From positions 201,240 through 265,239 of the forward strand of contig NZ_JBHMFS010000005.1 in the NCBI RefSeq assembly GCF_051433165.1: 64,000 bases of DNA, written 5' to 3'. This DNA comes from Falsiroseomonas sp051433165. Its GTDB lineage: Bacteria; Pseudomonadota; Alphaproteobacteria; Acetobacterales; Acetobacteraceae. Positions within the stretch are counted from its first letter, which is position 1. Every line of letters starts with the position of its first letter. The notes under the pieces are model-generated. The model searched no databases. It was not told the origin of the DNA and was given only the letters and a program-made list of their open reading frames with translations. Position numbers and translations under genes: made by a program. Of this stretch, positions 1-8,783 are shown piece by piece.

Positions 1-327
1 GGCCAGGCCGGACATGACGTGGATGCGCGGGCATTCCAGCGCGGCGGCGTAGTCCAGCGCCTTGCGAAAACCTTCCTTGAATTCCGCCTGGCGGCCGGGC
101 AGGGCGGCCTGGCCGCGCTCGCCGGCGTTCCAATCGCCGGGCGGACCGTTGAACAGCACCTGGGACAGGCCGTTGTCCTTCAGCCGCTTGGCGATCTCGG
201 CGGCGGGGAAGTCGTAAGGGAACAGGAACTCCACCGCCTTGAAGCCGGCCTTCGCCGCGGCCTCGAAGCGATCGAGGAAGGGCAGCTCGGTGAACATCAG
301 GGAGATGTTGGCGGCGAAGCGCGGCAT
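1..327 (-). CDS. Hydroxypyruvate isomerase-like TIM-barrel protein (partial, N-terminal 109 residues)
   Basis: The reverse strand reads in one open frame from an ATG at 327 to the window edge, beginning MPRFAANISLMFTELPF. The N-terminal pattern (NISLMFTE, then AAAKAGFKAVEFLFPYDFP, then LFNGPPGDWNAGERG) is typical of the Hyi/OtnI family of xylose-isomerase-like TIM barrels, which interconvert hydroxypyruvate and tartronate semialdehyde or act on 2-oxo-tetronates. The metal-binding residues lie downstream and are outside the window, so activity cannot be judged. It is transcribed away from the AI-2E gene at 486. Family assignment is firm; the exact substrate is not. Confidence 0.85.
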   Translation of the reverse strand, partial: MPRFAANISLMFTELPFLDRFEAAAKAGFKAVEFLFPYDFPAAEIAKRLKDNGLSQVLFNGPPGDWNAGERGQAALPGRQAEFKEGFRKALDYAAALECPRIHVMSGLA

Positions 328-376
328 GGCGGTGTCCTTCTTGGGGTATTGCCCTGGGGGTTTCGCGGGTGATGCC

Positions 377-397
377 TTGGCCCCCGCCGGGGGGCAA
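377..397. other. GC-rich hairpin in the divergent spacer
   Basis: TTGGCCCCC and GGGGGGCAA form a 9-bp stem with one mismatch around a 3-base loop. It lies in the 158-bp gap between two divergent genes (starts at 327 and 486). It could be an operator or only a structured leader. No convincing promoter hexamers were found beside it. Confidence 0.3.
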
Positions 398-485
398 GCC
401 CGCCGCGTGCCAGCGGGGTGATGCGCGAGAGGCGTGCGCGGCGGCGGGGCTTCGGCTAAGTCTCGATTCCAAGCCCGGAGCCAGC

Positions 486-1559
486 ATGAGCCAGGAATCC
501 ATCCGTCCCGCCCGCCTGCTCGGCCTGGCGGCGCTGTTTGCGCTGGGGCTTGGCTGTTTCTGGGTGATGCGGCCCTTCATCTCCGCCCTGCTCTGGGCCG
601 TGATCCTGGCCTACACCACCTGGCCCGCCTTCCGCATGCTGCGGGAAAAGACCGGCCTTGGGCCGGGCAGCGCCGCACTGATCATGGTGACGGTGGAGTT
701 CGTGCTGATCGGCCTGCCCCTGGTCTTCGCCACGCCGACGACGCGGGAGGAGATCGAGGGGCTGCGCACCGCCTTCGAGCGGCTGCTGGTGACCGGCCTG
801 CCGGATCTGGCCACCTGGCTCGGCAGCCTGCCCTTCATCGGCGAGACCTTCCGCAGCCTGCTCAGCGGTTGGGACACGACCTTCGCCGGATTGGTCGAGA
901 CCATCAGCCCCTATGCCGGCCAGATCGCGAGCAGTGCCCTGGCGATGCTGCTGGCGGTGCTGTCGGGGCTGGCGGAGCTGATCATGGCCATCTTCCTGGC
1001 CTTCTTCTTCTACCGTGACGGTCCCGCCATGGCCGCCCATGCGGAAGCGGTGATGGAGAAGATGGCCGGGCCCGGCACGAGGCGCCTGATCCTGCTGACC
1101 GGCAATGTTACCCGCGGCGTGGTCTATGGCCTGCTCGGCACGGCGGTGCTGCAGGGGGCGATGACAGTCTTCGGCCTGTGGATTGCCGGCGTGCCGCAGC
1201 CGGTGCTGCTCGGCGTGGTGGCCGGGGTTCTGTCCATCCTGCCGGTGGGGGCACCGCTGGTCTGGGCGCCGGCCGCGATCTGGCTGTTCACCCAGGGGGA
1301 GACCGGGTGGGGGCTGTTCATGGCGGTGTATGGCGCGGCGGGCATTTCCTCGGTGGACAATGTCATCCGCCCCTGGCTGATCAGCCGCGGCGCCGACCTG
1401 CCGCTACTGCTGACCCTGCTGGGCGCGATCGGCGGCGTCATCGGCTTCGGCATTCTCGGCCTGTTTCTCGGGCCGGTTCTCCTGGCGGTCGGCTTCACCC
1501 TGCTGCGCGATTGGGCAGGCAATGGGGCGGCGACCAACCTGGTTGGCCCAAAGACTTGA
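486..1559 (+). CDS. AI-2E family transporter (PerM/TqsA type)
   Basis: A 357-residue polytopic inner-membrane protein of the AI-2E family (UPF0118), whose members export autoinducer-2, act as Na+/H+ antiporters or have unknown cargo. Hydrophobic segments sit near residues 10-60, 65-85, 155-180 and in a C-terminal cluster from about 210 to 340; the long soluble loop between the third and fourth is usual for the family. The ATG at 486 is chosen because GGAG lies 5 bases upstream and the protein then begins just before the first membrane segment; the frame stays open back to 369 but that part is not membrane-like. A second family member lies at 59064. Substrate unknown. Confidence 0.85.
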   Translation: MSQESIRPARLLGLAALFALGLGCFWVMRPFISALLWAVILAYTTWPAFRMLREKTGLGPGSAALIMVTVEFVLIGLPLVFATPTTREEIEGLRTAFERLLVTGLPDLATWLGSLPFIGETFRSLLSGWDTTFAGLVETISPYAGQIASSALAMLLAVLSGLAELIMAIFLAFFFYRDGPAMAAHAEAVMEKMAGPGTRRLILLTGNVTRGVVYGLLGTAVLQGAMTVFGLWIAGVPQPVLLGVVAGVLSILPVGAPLVWAPAAIWLFTQGETGWGLFMAVYGAAGISSVDNVIRPWLISRGADLPLLLTLLGAIGGVIGFGILGLFLGPVLLAVGFTLLRDWAGNGAATNLVGPKT

Positions 1560-1669
1560 ATTCGTCCTTCCGCCCGCCCTTGCGTCACGATATGCACGAA
1601 GGCTTGCAGGCAGGCTGGCGGGCAGGTGGGCGCAACGACCCGCCGCCCCCAGGTAATGGGAGCTCGGGG

Positions 1670-3265
1670 ATGATGCGAAGACTGCTTCTGGCGGCCGCCG
1701 CCATTGTTGCGCTGGGGGTGGCCGCACCGGCGCCCGCCACGGCACAGACCGTCCGCTGGACCGCCAGCGGCGATCCCAACACGATGGACCCGCACAGCCA
1801 GAATGTCGGGACCGTCACCATGGTCCTCCAGCAGATCTATGATCCGCTGATCGCCCGCAACCCGGATCTGTCGCTGCGCCCGGGCCTCGCCTTGTCCTGG
1901 ACCCAGGTGGAGCCGACCCGCTGGCGCTTCGTGCTGCGCGGGGACGTGAAGTTCCATGGCGGGGAGGCGTTCTCCGCCGATGACGTGGTCTTCAGCGTCG
2001 GCCGCGCCCGCCAGCCCACCTCCAATTTCGGCATCTTCGTCGATACGGTGGCGGATGTCGTGAAGGTGGATGCGATGACGGTGGACGTCGTCACCCGCGT
2101 CCCGGACCCGATCCTTCCGAACAAATTCGCCTCCGTCTACATGATGTCCCAGGCCTGGTCCGAGGCGAATGGCGCCGCCCGCCCGCAGAACACCAGGGCG
2201 CGGGAGGAGATGCACACCACCCGCAACACCAACGGCACCGGCGCCTTCCGCCTCGAAAGCCGGGAGAATGACGTCCGCACCGTGCTGCGCCGCAACACGG
2301 ATTGGTATGGGTGGCGGGAGCCGGATGCGGCACGCTCCAACGTGCAGGAGATCGTCTTCCGCCCGATTTCCTCGGACGCCACGCGGATTGCGGCGCTGCT
2401 GTCGGGTGAGGTGGATTTCGTGCTCGACCCGCCGCTGCAGGATCTGAACCGGCTGCGCAACGCGGGCAATATCCGCGTGCTGGAAGGGCCAGAGGTGCGG
2501 ACCATCTTCCTGTCCTTCGACGTGGCGCGGCCGGAGCTGCTGTATTCCGACGTCCGCGGCCGCAACCCCTTCGCCGATCTGCGGGTGCGCCAGGCGCTGT
2601 ATCACGCCCTCGACATCCAGGCGATCCACCGCACCACCATGCGCGGGCAGTCCGTGGTGACCGGCACTTTCTTCCCGCCGCAGGTGAACGGCTATGTCGA
2701 GGCCGAGGACCGGCGCCTGCCGCATGACCCGACCCGCGCCCGCGCCTTGCTGACGGAGGCCGGCTTCCCGAACGGATTCGGCGTGACGCTGGATTGCCCG
2801 AACAACCGCTACATCAATGATGAGGCGATCTGCCAGGCGGTTGCCGCCATGTGGGCGCGCATCGGCGTGCGGACCAGCGTGCGGGCGCAGCCTCTGGCGC
2901 CCTTCTTCGCCCAGATCCAGCGCCAGGATACCAGCGCCTACCTGCTCGGCTGGGGTGTGCCGACGCTGGATGCGCTGTATTCCTTCCAATCGCTGCTGGC
3001 GACGCGAAATGGCGAGCAGGGGGATGGCATCTGGAACTATGGCGGCTATTCCAGCCCGCAGATGGATGCATTGGTACAGCGCATGAAGACGCAATCCGGC
3101 CCGGACCGCATGGCCGCGATCCAGGAGGCGCTGCGCCTGTACCGGGAGGAGGTGCCGCATATCCCGCTGCACCACCAGATGATCCCCTGGGCGATGCGGA
3201 GCAACTTCTCCATCCCGCACGCCGCGAACAACCAGCCCTATTTCCGCTTCGCCCGAATCGATTGA
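1670..3265 (+). CDS. ABC transporter substrate-binding protein, family 5 (peptide/nickel type)
   Basis: A 531-residue periplasmic solute-binding protein of family 5 (DppA/OppA/GsiB fold). It starts with a Sec signal peptide (MMRRLLLAAAAIVALGV, cleavage expected after ATAQ). Family landmarks follow: SGDPNTMDPHSQN, then YDPLIARNPDLSLRPGLA, WRFVLRGDVKFHGGEAFSADDVVFS, and the second-lobe segment FADLRVRQALYHALD. A GGGAG box lies 7 bases before the ATG at 1670. It heads a five-gene importer operon (1670-7236). The ligand cannot be told from sequence; short peptides or glutathione are the usual cargo. It is separated from the first permease gene by a strong hairpin that may raise its relative expression. 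Confidence 0.9.
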   Translation: MMRRLLLAAAAIVALGVAAPAPATAQTVRWTASGDPNTMDPHSQNVGTVTMVLQQIYDPLIARNPDLSLRPGLALSWTQVEPTRWRFVLRGDVKFHGGEAFSADDVVFSVGRARQPTSNFGIFVDTVADVVKVDAMTVDVVTRVPDPILPNKFASVYMMSQAWSEANGAARPQNTRAREEMHTTRNTNGTGAFRLESRENDVRTVLRRNTDWYGWREPDAARSNVQEIVFRPISSDATRIAALLSGEVDFVLDPPLQDLNRLRNAGNIRVLEGPEVRTIFLSFDVARPELLYSDVRGRNPFADLRVRQALYHALDIQAIHRTTMRGQSVVTGTFFPPQVNGYVEAEDRRLPHDPTRARALLTEAGFPNGFGVTLDCPNNRYINDEAICQAVAAMWARIGVRTSVRAQPLAPFFAQIQRQDTSAYLLGWGVPTLDALYSFQSLLATRNGEQGDGIWNYGGYSSPQMDALVQRMKTQSGPDRMAAIQEALRLYREEVPHIPLHHQMIPWAMRSNFSIPHAANNQPYFRFARID

Positions 3266-3277
3266 CAGCAGGCGGTT

Positions 3278-3303
3278 CCGGCGGCGCCCCCTCGCGCCGC
3301 CGG
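3278..3303 (+). promoter_or_regulatory. 10-bp perfect hairpin between binding-protein and permease genes
   Basis: CCGGCGGCGC and GCGCCGCCGG pair perfectly around a 6-base loop, followed by only three T residues. It lies 13 bases after the binding-protein stop codon and before the permease SD (AAAGGA). Without a U-tract it is unlikely to be a full terminator. The position fits a 3'-end stabiliser or attenuator that gives more binding protein than permease. Confidence 0.5.
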
Positions 3304-3326
3304 TTTGCAAAGGATCCTCAACCCCC

Positions 3327-4310
3327 GTGTTCGCCTTCATCATCAGCCGCCTCTTGCAGGCGCTGCCCGTCATGCTGACGGTGGCGCTGCTGTCCTTCGC
3401 CATGTTCGCCTATGTTGGCGACCCGGTCGCCATCATGCTCGGGCAGGACTACACCATCGCCCAGCGAGACCAGCTCGTGGCTGACCTGGGCCTGGACCAA
3501 CCCTTCTTCGTGCAATTCGCGAAGTTCGTGGTGAATGCGGCGCAGGGCGAATTCGGCCTGTCCTACCGCCTGTCCCGCCCTGTGGCGCAGCTCATCGTCG
3601 AGCGGGCGCCGGCCACCCTGGAACTGGCGCTGTGCGCCGCCTTCCTGGCGCTGGCGGTGGGCGTGCCGATGGGGGTCTATACAGGCCTCTATCGCAATTC
3701 CTGGCTGAGCCGCATCTTCCTGACCTTCAGCCTGATCGGCGTGTCGCTGCCGACCTTCCTGATCGGCATTCTGCTGATCCTCACCTTCTCCGTCTGGCTC
3801 GGCTGGCTGCCCAGCTTCGGCCGGGGGGATACGGTGAATCTCGGCGGGTGGAGCACCGGGCTGCTGACCTGGTCCGGCCTCAAGGCGCTGATCCTGCCCG
3901 CCATCACCCTGGGCCTGTTCCAGCTCACGCTGATCATGCGCCTGGTGCGGGCGGAGATGATGGAGGTGCTGCGGACGGACTACATCAAGTTCGCCCGCGC
4001 CCGTGGCCTGACCAACCGGGCGGTGCATTTTGGCCATGCGCTGAAGAACACGCTGGTGCCGGTCATCACCATCACCGGCCTGCAGCTTGGCGCCATCATC
4101 GCCTTCGCCATCGTGACGGAGACGGTGTTCCAGTGGCCGGGCATGGGGCTGCTGTTCATTCAGAGCGTCGCGGTGGCCGATATTCCTGTGATGTCCGCCT
4201 ATCTGCTGCTGATCGCGCTGATGTTCGTCACCATCAACCTGATCGTGGACCTGCTGTACTACGCGGTGGATCCCCGCCTGCGCATTGGCCGCGGCAAGGG
4301 GGCGCACTGA
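3327..4310 (+). CDS. Peptide-type ABC transporter permease (DppB-like)
   Basis: A 327-residue inner-membrane permease of the DppB/GsiC family. The first membrane helix is at residues 9-31, followed by the family marker AIMLGQDYTIAQRDQLVADLGLD, the periplasmic GEFGLSYR segment, and the cytoplasmic EAA loop around DYIKFARARGLTNRAVHFGHALKN. It uses a GTG start at 3327 with AAAGGA upstream; no ATG is available at the family's usual N-terminus. It would form the heterodimeric pore with the next gene, which starts one base after its stop codon. Confidence 0.92.
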   Translation: MFAFIISRLLQALPVMLTVALLSFAMFAYVGDPVAIMLGQDYTIAQRDQLVADLGLDQPFFVQFAKFVVNAAQGEFGLSYRLSRPVAQLIVERAPATLELALCAAFLALAVGVPMGVYTGLYRNSWLSRIFLTFSLIGVSLPTFLIGILLILTFSVWLGWLPSFGRGDTVNLGGWSTGLLTWSGLKALILPAITLGLFQLTLIMRLVRAEMMEVLRTDYIKFARARGLTNRAVHFGHALKNTLVPVITITGLQLGAIIAFAIVTETVFQWPGMGLLFIQSVAVADIPVMSAYLLLIALMFVTINLIVDLLYYAVDPRLRIGRGKGAH

Positions 4311-4311
4311 G

Positions 4312-5232
4312 ATGGCACAGGCCAATGCGCTGCGTCGCGCGCTCGACAGCGACCTCTGGTATTCCTTCACCCGTTCGCCGGTCACGGTTGCCTCCGCCAT
4401 CGTCGCGCTGATCTGCGTCGGCGGCGCGGTGCTGGCGCCCTGGATCGCGCCGCACAACCCCTTCAACCTGGCCTCGCTCCAGCTGATGGACGCCTTCAAG
4501 CCGCCGGCGTGGCAGGCGGAGGGCGACCCGAACTACCTGCTCGGCACCGATGACCAGGGGCGGGACATGCTGTCCGCCATCATGTATGGCGCGCGTGTAT
4601 CGCTGCTGGTGGGGTTCTTCGCGGTCCTGCTGTCCGTCTCCATCGGCATCACCGCCGGGCTGGCGGCGGGCTATCTGGGTGGCACGGTGGATGCGGTTCT
4701 GATGCGCATCGCGGACATCAAGCTGACCTTCCCCACCATCCTGATCGCGTTGCTGATCGATGGCGTGGTGCGCGCCGTACTTCCGAGAGAGACGCATGAC
4801 CAGATCGCGCTGTACGTCGTGATCTTCGCCATCGGCATCAGCAACTGGCCGTCCTTCGCCCGCACCGTGCGCGGATCGACCCTGGTGGAACGCAACAAGG
4901 AATATGTGCAGGCGGCGCGCGTCATCGGCGTCTCCCGCGCCCGGATCATGGTCAGCCATGTGCTGCCCAATGTGCTGGGGCCGGTGCTGGTCATCGCGAC
5001 GCTGAACCTCGGCTTCGCCGTGCTGGCGGAGGCGACGCTGTCGTTCCTCGGCGTGGGCGTGCCGCCGACGCAGCCCTCGCTCGGCACGCTGATCCGTATC
5101 GGCAACGACTTCCTGTTCTCCGGCGAGTGGTGGATCACCATCTTCCCCGGCATCGCCCTCATCCTGCTTGTGCTGTCCGTGAACCTGCTGGGTGACTGGC
5201 TGCGCGACGCCCTGAACCCGAAGCTCCGATAA
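4312..5232 (+). CDS. Peptide-type ABC transporter permease (DppC-like)
   Basis: A 306-residue permease of the DppC/GsiD family. The N-terminal cytoplasmic tail leads to a helix at about residues 26-46, then the marker LLGTDDQGRDMLSAIMYGARVSLLVG and the EAA loop EYVQAARVIGVSRARIMVSHVLPN. The ATG at 4312 gives the normal N-terminus and sits one base after the previous stop, so translation is probably coupled; the frame is open to 4285 but that extension overlaps the upstream gene. Its own stop codon shares a base with the start of the first ATPase gene. Confidence 0.92.
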   Translation: MAQANALRRALDSDLWYSFTRSPVTVASAIVALICVGGAVLAPWIAPHNPFNLASLQLMDAFKPPAWQAEGDPNYLLGTDDQGRDMLSAIMYGARVSLLVGFFAVLLSVSIGITAGLAAGYLGGTVDAVLMRIADIKLTFPTILIALLIDGVVRAVLPRETHDQIALYVVIFAIGISNWPSFARTVRGSTLVERNKEYVQAARVIGVSRARIMVSHVLPNVLGPVLVIATLNLGFAVLAEATLSFLGVGVPPTQPSLGTLIRIGNDFLFSGEWWITIFPGIALILLVLSVNLLGDWLRDALNPKLR

Positions 5233-6218
5233 TGAACGTACCCCTGCTTGAAGTCCGCAACCTGCGCGTCGAGTTCCCGACGCGCCGCGGTACCCTGGTC
5301 GCGCTCAACGACGTCTCCTTCTCCATCGCAGAGGGTGAGGTGCTAGGCGTGGTGGGCGAATCCGGCGCCGGCAAATCCATGACCGGGGCTGCCATCATCG
5401 GCCTTCTGGAACCGCCGGGTCGCATCGCTGGCGGCCAGATTCTCCTCAATGGCCGGCGCATCGACAATCTTCCCTATTCGGAATTACGAAAACTGCGGGG
5501 GCGGGAGATCGGCGCGATCTTCCAGGACCCGCTGACCACGCTGAACCCGCTCTACACCGTGGGCCAGCAGCTGATCGAGACGATGGTCACGCACCTGCCG
5601 CTGAACCCGGCGCAGGCGCGAGCCAAGGCGATCGAGTGGCTGGAACTGGTCGGCATTCCCGCCGCCAGCCAGCGCATCGACAGCTACCCGCATGAATTCT
5701 CCGGCGGCATGCGCCAGCGCGTGGTGATAGCACTGGCGTTGTGTGCGGAGCCGAAGTTGATCGTGGCGGATGAGCCGACCACGGCGCTGGATGTCTCGAT
5801 CCAGGCGCAGGTGATCTCGTTGCTGAAGTCGCTGGCCCGCGACAAGGGTACCAGCATGATGCTGGTCACCCACGACATGGGCGTGATCGCCGAAACTGCG
5901 GACCGCGTGGCGGTGATGTATGCCGGCCGCATCGTCGAGATCGGCGCGGTGCGCAACGTGGTGCAACACGCCTCGCACCCCTATTCCGCCGGGCTGATGG
6001 GGTCGATCCCGCCGGTCGGGCGGCGGCTGGAGCGGTTGCAGCAGATTGATGGCTCGATGCCACGGCTCTCGGCCATCCCGCAGGGCTGCGCCTACAACCC
6101 GCGCTGCCCGAAGGTGTTCGATCGCTGCCGGGTGGAGCAGCCTGAACTCATGCCGGCGGAGGACAATCTTGCCGCCTGCTGGCTTTACGCCGAGCCGGGA
6201 GTGACGCGTCATGCGTAA
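5232..6218 (+). CDS. ABC transporter ATP-binding protein (DppD-like)
   Basis: A 328-residue ATPase that powers the importer from the cytoplasmic face. Walker A is GESGAGKS near residue 42, the Q-loop is AIFQDPLTTLNPLY, the signature FSGGMRQRV near 155, and Walker B LIVADEPTTALD. After the ATPase core it has the oligopeptide/dipeptide-type C-terminal extension with the cysteine-containing stretch GCAYNPRCPKVFDRC, which in this family can hold an Fe-S cluster. The ATG at 5232 overlaps the previous stop by one base, and the 3' end overlaps the next gene by 8 bases. Confidence 0.93.
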   Translation: MNVPLLEVRNLRVEFPTRRGTLVALNDVSFSIAEGEVLGVVGESGAGKSMTGAAIIGLLEPPGRIAGGQILLNGRRIDNLPYSELRKLRGREIGAIFQDPLTTLNPLYTVGQQLIETMVTHLPLNPAQARAKAIEWLELVGIPAASQRIDSYPHEFSGGMRQRVVIALALCAEPKLIVADEPTTALDVSIQAQVISLLKSLARDKGTSMMLVTHDMGVIAETADRVAVMYAGRIVEIGAVRNVVQHASHPYSAGLMGSIPPVGRRLERLQQIDGSMPRLSAIPQGCAYNPRCPKVFDRCRVEQPELMPAEDNLAACWLYAEPGVTRHA

Positions 6219-7236
6219 CGCCATCATGCTCGAAACCCGGGATGTCGCCCGCCATTTCGACGTCTCCCGCCCCCTGGTGCAGCGGCTGCTGGCGCGGGAG
6301 GGAAGGCGGGTGCTGCGCGCGGTGGATGGCATTTCCTTCGCCATCGAGAAGGGCACCACCCTGTCGCTCGTTGGCGAAAGCGGCTGCGGCAAATCCACCG
6401 TGGCCCGCCTGGTGGTCGGCCTCTATGGCCCGACCCATGGCAGCGTGGTGTTCGACGGGCAGGATCTGGCGCAGGCGCGGGCGGATTCCGAACAGCGCCG
6501 CCGCATGCAAATGATCTTCCAGGACCCCTATGCCAGCCTCAATCCGCGCTGGCGGGTGCGGGACATCGTCGCCGAGCCGATCCGCGCCTTCGGGCTGACC
6601 CGCAGCGCGGCGGATATCGATGCGCGGGTGGCCGAGCTGCTGACGCAGGTGGGTCTTTCCCCGCTGGACGGCCAGAAATTCCCGCATGAATTCTCCGGCG
6701 GCCAGCGCCAGCGCATCTCGATCGCCCGCGCGCTGTCCTCCAACCCGGAATTCCTGGTGTGTGACGAGCCGACGAGCGCGCTCGACGTGTCCGTGCAGGC
6801 GCAGATCCTGAACCTGATGAAGGATTTGCAGGCGCGGCTGGGCCTGACCTACCTGTTCATCAGCCACAATCTGGCGGTGGTGCGGCAGGTCAGCGACCGG
6901 GTCGGCGTGATGTATCTGGGGCGCCTGGTGGAACTGGCGCCGGCTGAGACGCTGTTCAACACGCCGCGCCACCCCTACACGCGCGCCTTGATGGAGGCGA
7001 TTCCGGACCTGGAAATGACCGGTCGCCAGCGCATTCCGGTGGGCGGCGAGGTGCCCAGCCCGATCGACCCGCCGAGCGGCTGCCCCTTCCACCCGCGCTG
7101 CCCGCTGGCCAATGACCGCTGCGTGGCGGACCGCCCGGAGATGATTACGGCGCGCGGCACGCCGGAAACTCTTGTGGCGTGCCATGCGGTGGAGGAAGGC
7201 CGCGACCGGGTCGGGGAACCGCTGGTCGCGGCGTGA
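6211..7236 (+). CDS. ABC transporter ATP-binding protein (DppF-like)
   Basis: A 341-residue partner ATPase. Walker A is GESGCGKS, the Q-loop MIFQDPYASLNPRW, the signature FSGGQRQRI, Walker B LVCDEPTSALD, and the H-loop FISHNLAVV. It has the same C-terminal oligopeptide-type extension (GCPFHPRCPLANDRC). An inserted N-terminal stretch between the first strand and Walker A (SRPLVQRLLAREGRRVL) is normal for DppF-type subunits. It ends the operon and converges on trpE across a 41-bp spacer holding a terminator. Confidence 0.93.
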   Translation: MRNAIMLETRDVARHFDVSRPLVQRLLAREGRRVLRAVDGISFAIEKGTTLSLVGESGCGKSTVARLVVGLYGPTHGSVVFDGQDLAQARADSEQRRRMQMIFQDPYASLNPRWRVRDIVAEPIRAFGLTRSAADIDARVAELLTQVGLSPLDGQKFPHEFSGGQRQRISIARALSSNPEFLVCDEPTSALDVSVQAQILNLMKDLQARLGLTYLFISHNLAVVRQVSDRVGVMYLGRLVELAPAETLFNTPRHPYTRALMEAIPDLEMTGRQRIPVGGEVPSPIDPPSGCPFHPRCPLANDRCVADRPEMITARGTPETLVACHAVEEGRDRVGEPLVAA

Positions 7237-7246
7237 CTCTCAAAAA

Positions 7247-7272
7247 CCCTCTCCCGGTGACAGGGGAGAGGG
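7247..7272 (-). terminator. Intrinsic terminator of the ppiD-trpE transcript
   Basis: CCCTCTCCC and GGGAGAGGG form a perfect 9-bp stem with an 8-base loop. On the minus strand the stem is followed directly by TTTTT, the right polarity to end trpE transcription, whose stop codon is 6 bases away. It may also block read-through from the ABC operon, though without a U-tract on that side. Confidence 0.75.
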
Positions 7273-7277
7273 CTATG

Positions 7278-8783
7278 TCACCGCCGCTGCGCCGCGAAGC
7301 GCACGGCTTCCTCGGCGGCGCGGAACAGGGCGCGGGCCTTCTGGTGGGTCTCCTGGAACTCCGCCTCCGGGTCGCTATCCGCCACCACCCCGGCGCCGGC
7401 CTGCACATGCATCAGCCCGTCCTTCACTAGGGCGGTGCGCAGCGCGATGCAGATATCCATGTCGCCATCGGCGCCGAAATACCCCACGCCGCCGGCATAG
7501 GCGCCGCGGCGGGAGGGTTCCAGTTCCTCGATGATCTGCATGGCGCGGACCTTCGGCGCGCCTGAGAGCGTGCCGGCCGGGAAGCCCGCGGCCAGCGCAT
7601 CCAGCGCATCCAACCCAGGTCGGAGACGGCCCACCACCTCGGACATGATGTGCATGACCTGGGAATAGCGCTCGACCTGGAATTTCTGGGTGACGCGGAC
7701 GGAGCCGATCTCCGCGACGCGACCCACATCGTTGCGGCCGAGGTCGATCAGCATCAAATGCTCGGCCAGTTCCTTCGGATCGGCGAGCAATTCCCGCTCC
7801 AGCCGCGCATCCTCCTCGGGCGTCGCGCCGCGGGGGCGGGTCCCGGCCAAGGGTCGCAGCTTCACCTCGCCATGCTTCACGCTGACCAGGATCTCGGGCG
7901 AGGCGCCAACCAGCGACAGGCCGTTCAGGTCGAGGAAGAACAGATAGGGCGCCGGGTTCAGCCGCCGCAGCGCGCGATACAGCGAAAACGGCGGCAGGCC
8001 GAAGGGCGCGGTGAAGCGCTGGGCGGGCACCACCTGGAACACGTCGCCGGCGGCGATGTATTCCTTCGCCCGTAGCACCGCGGCCTTGTAGCCCTCCGGC
8101 GTGAAGTTGGAGGAGGGCGCCGGCGGCACCGGCAGGCTGGCGGGCGGCGCCGGGCGGGGCAGGGGGCGGTCGAGTGCCGCCTCCGCCTCATCCAGCCGGG
8201 CCTGGGCCAAGTCCCAGGCGGCCTTCGGGTCCGGTGCGGCGTCCGGCCAGACCGGCGTCACCAGCGTCAGCGTATCCCGCACATGGTCGAAGACGGCGAC
8301 CAGCGTCGGGCGGATCATCACCGCCTCGGGAATGCCGAGCACATCCGGATTGGTATCCGGCAGGCGTTCCATGTGCCGGACCATGTCGTAGCCGAGATAG
8401 CCGAACAGCCCGGCGGCGATGGAGGGCAGCCCGGCCGGCATCGGCATGCGCGTGGCCTGCACCAGGGTGCGCAGGCTGTCGAGCGGCGGTGCCGGATCGG
8501 CCTCGAAGGCGTGGGGCGCGGATAGCGCGTGGCGGTTGATCTCGGCGCGACCCTCGCGACAGCGCCAGACCAGGTCCGGCTCCATGCCGAGTGCCGAGAA
8601 GCGGCCGCGCGCGGCGCCGCCTTCGACCGATTCCAGCAGGAAGGCGTTGTGCCGCCCCTGCACCAGGCGGAGATAGGCGCCGACCGGCGTATCGAGGTCC
8701 GCGACGCGTTCGCGGAACACCACCTGTCCCCGGCCCGCCGCCAGGCCGGCGGCGAAGGCGGCGAAGGTGGAGAGGTCCGTCAT
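7278..8783 (-). CDS. trpE: Anthranilate synthase component I
   Basis: A 501-residue enzyme that makes anthranilate from chorismate with glutamine-derived ammonia supplied by TrpG, the first step of tryptophan synthesis. The N-terminal region contains the LLES feedback (tryptophan-binding) motif near residue 50. The C-terminal chorismate-binding domain shows PLAGTRPRG, LIDLGRNDVGR, PAGTLSGAPKVRAMQIIEELEP and IQAGAGVVADSDP-type motifs. Its ATG overlaps the ppiD stop by 4 bases (ATGA). No trpG follows; the gene is last in its transcript and ends at the terminator at 7247-7272, so the glutaminase partner must be encoded elsewhere. Confidence 0.96.
   Translation of the reverse strand: MTDLSTFAAFAAGLAAGRGQVVFRERVADLDTPVGAYLRLVQGRHNAFLLESVEGGAARGRFSALGMEPDLVWRCREGRAEINRHALSAPHAFEADPAPPLDSLRTLVQATRMPMPAGLPSIAAGLFGYLGYDMVRHMERLPDTNPDVLGIPEAVMIRPTLVAVFDHVRDTLTLVTPVWPDAAPDPKAAWDLAQARLDEAEAALDRPLPRPAPPASLPVPPAPSSNFTPEGYKAAVLRAKEYIAAGDVFQVVPAQRFTAPFGLPPFSLYRALRRLNPAPYLFFLDLNGLSLVGASPEILVSVKHGEVKLRPLAGTRPRGATPEEDARLERELLADPKELAEHLMLIDLGRNDVGRVAEIGSVRVTQKFQVERYSQVMHIMSEVVGRLRPGLDALDALAAGFPAGTLSGAPKVRAMQIIEELEPSRRGAYAGGVGYFGADGDMDICIALRTALVKDGLMHVQAGAGVVADSDPEAEFQETHQKARALFRAAEEAVRFAAQRR

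Noticed and set aside
1124..3403. Long minus-strand frame opposite the AI-2E and binding-protein genes.
   Set aside because: Arg/His/Gly-rich shadow without signal peptide or domain.
7247..7272. Hairpin considered as a mobile repeat related to the element at 21265.
   Set aside because: Sequence differs and the T-run on the trpE side makes it an ordinary terminator.
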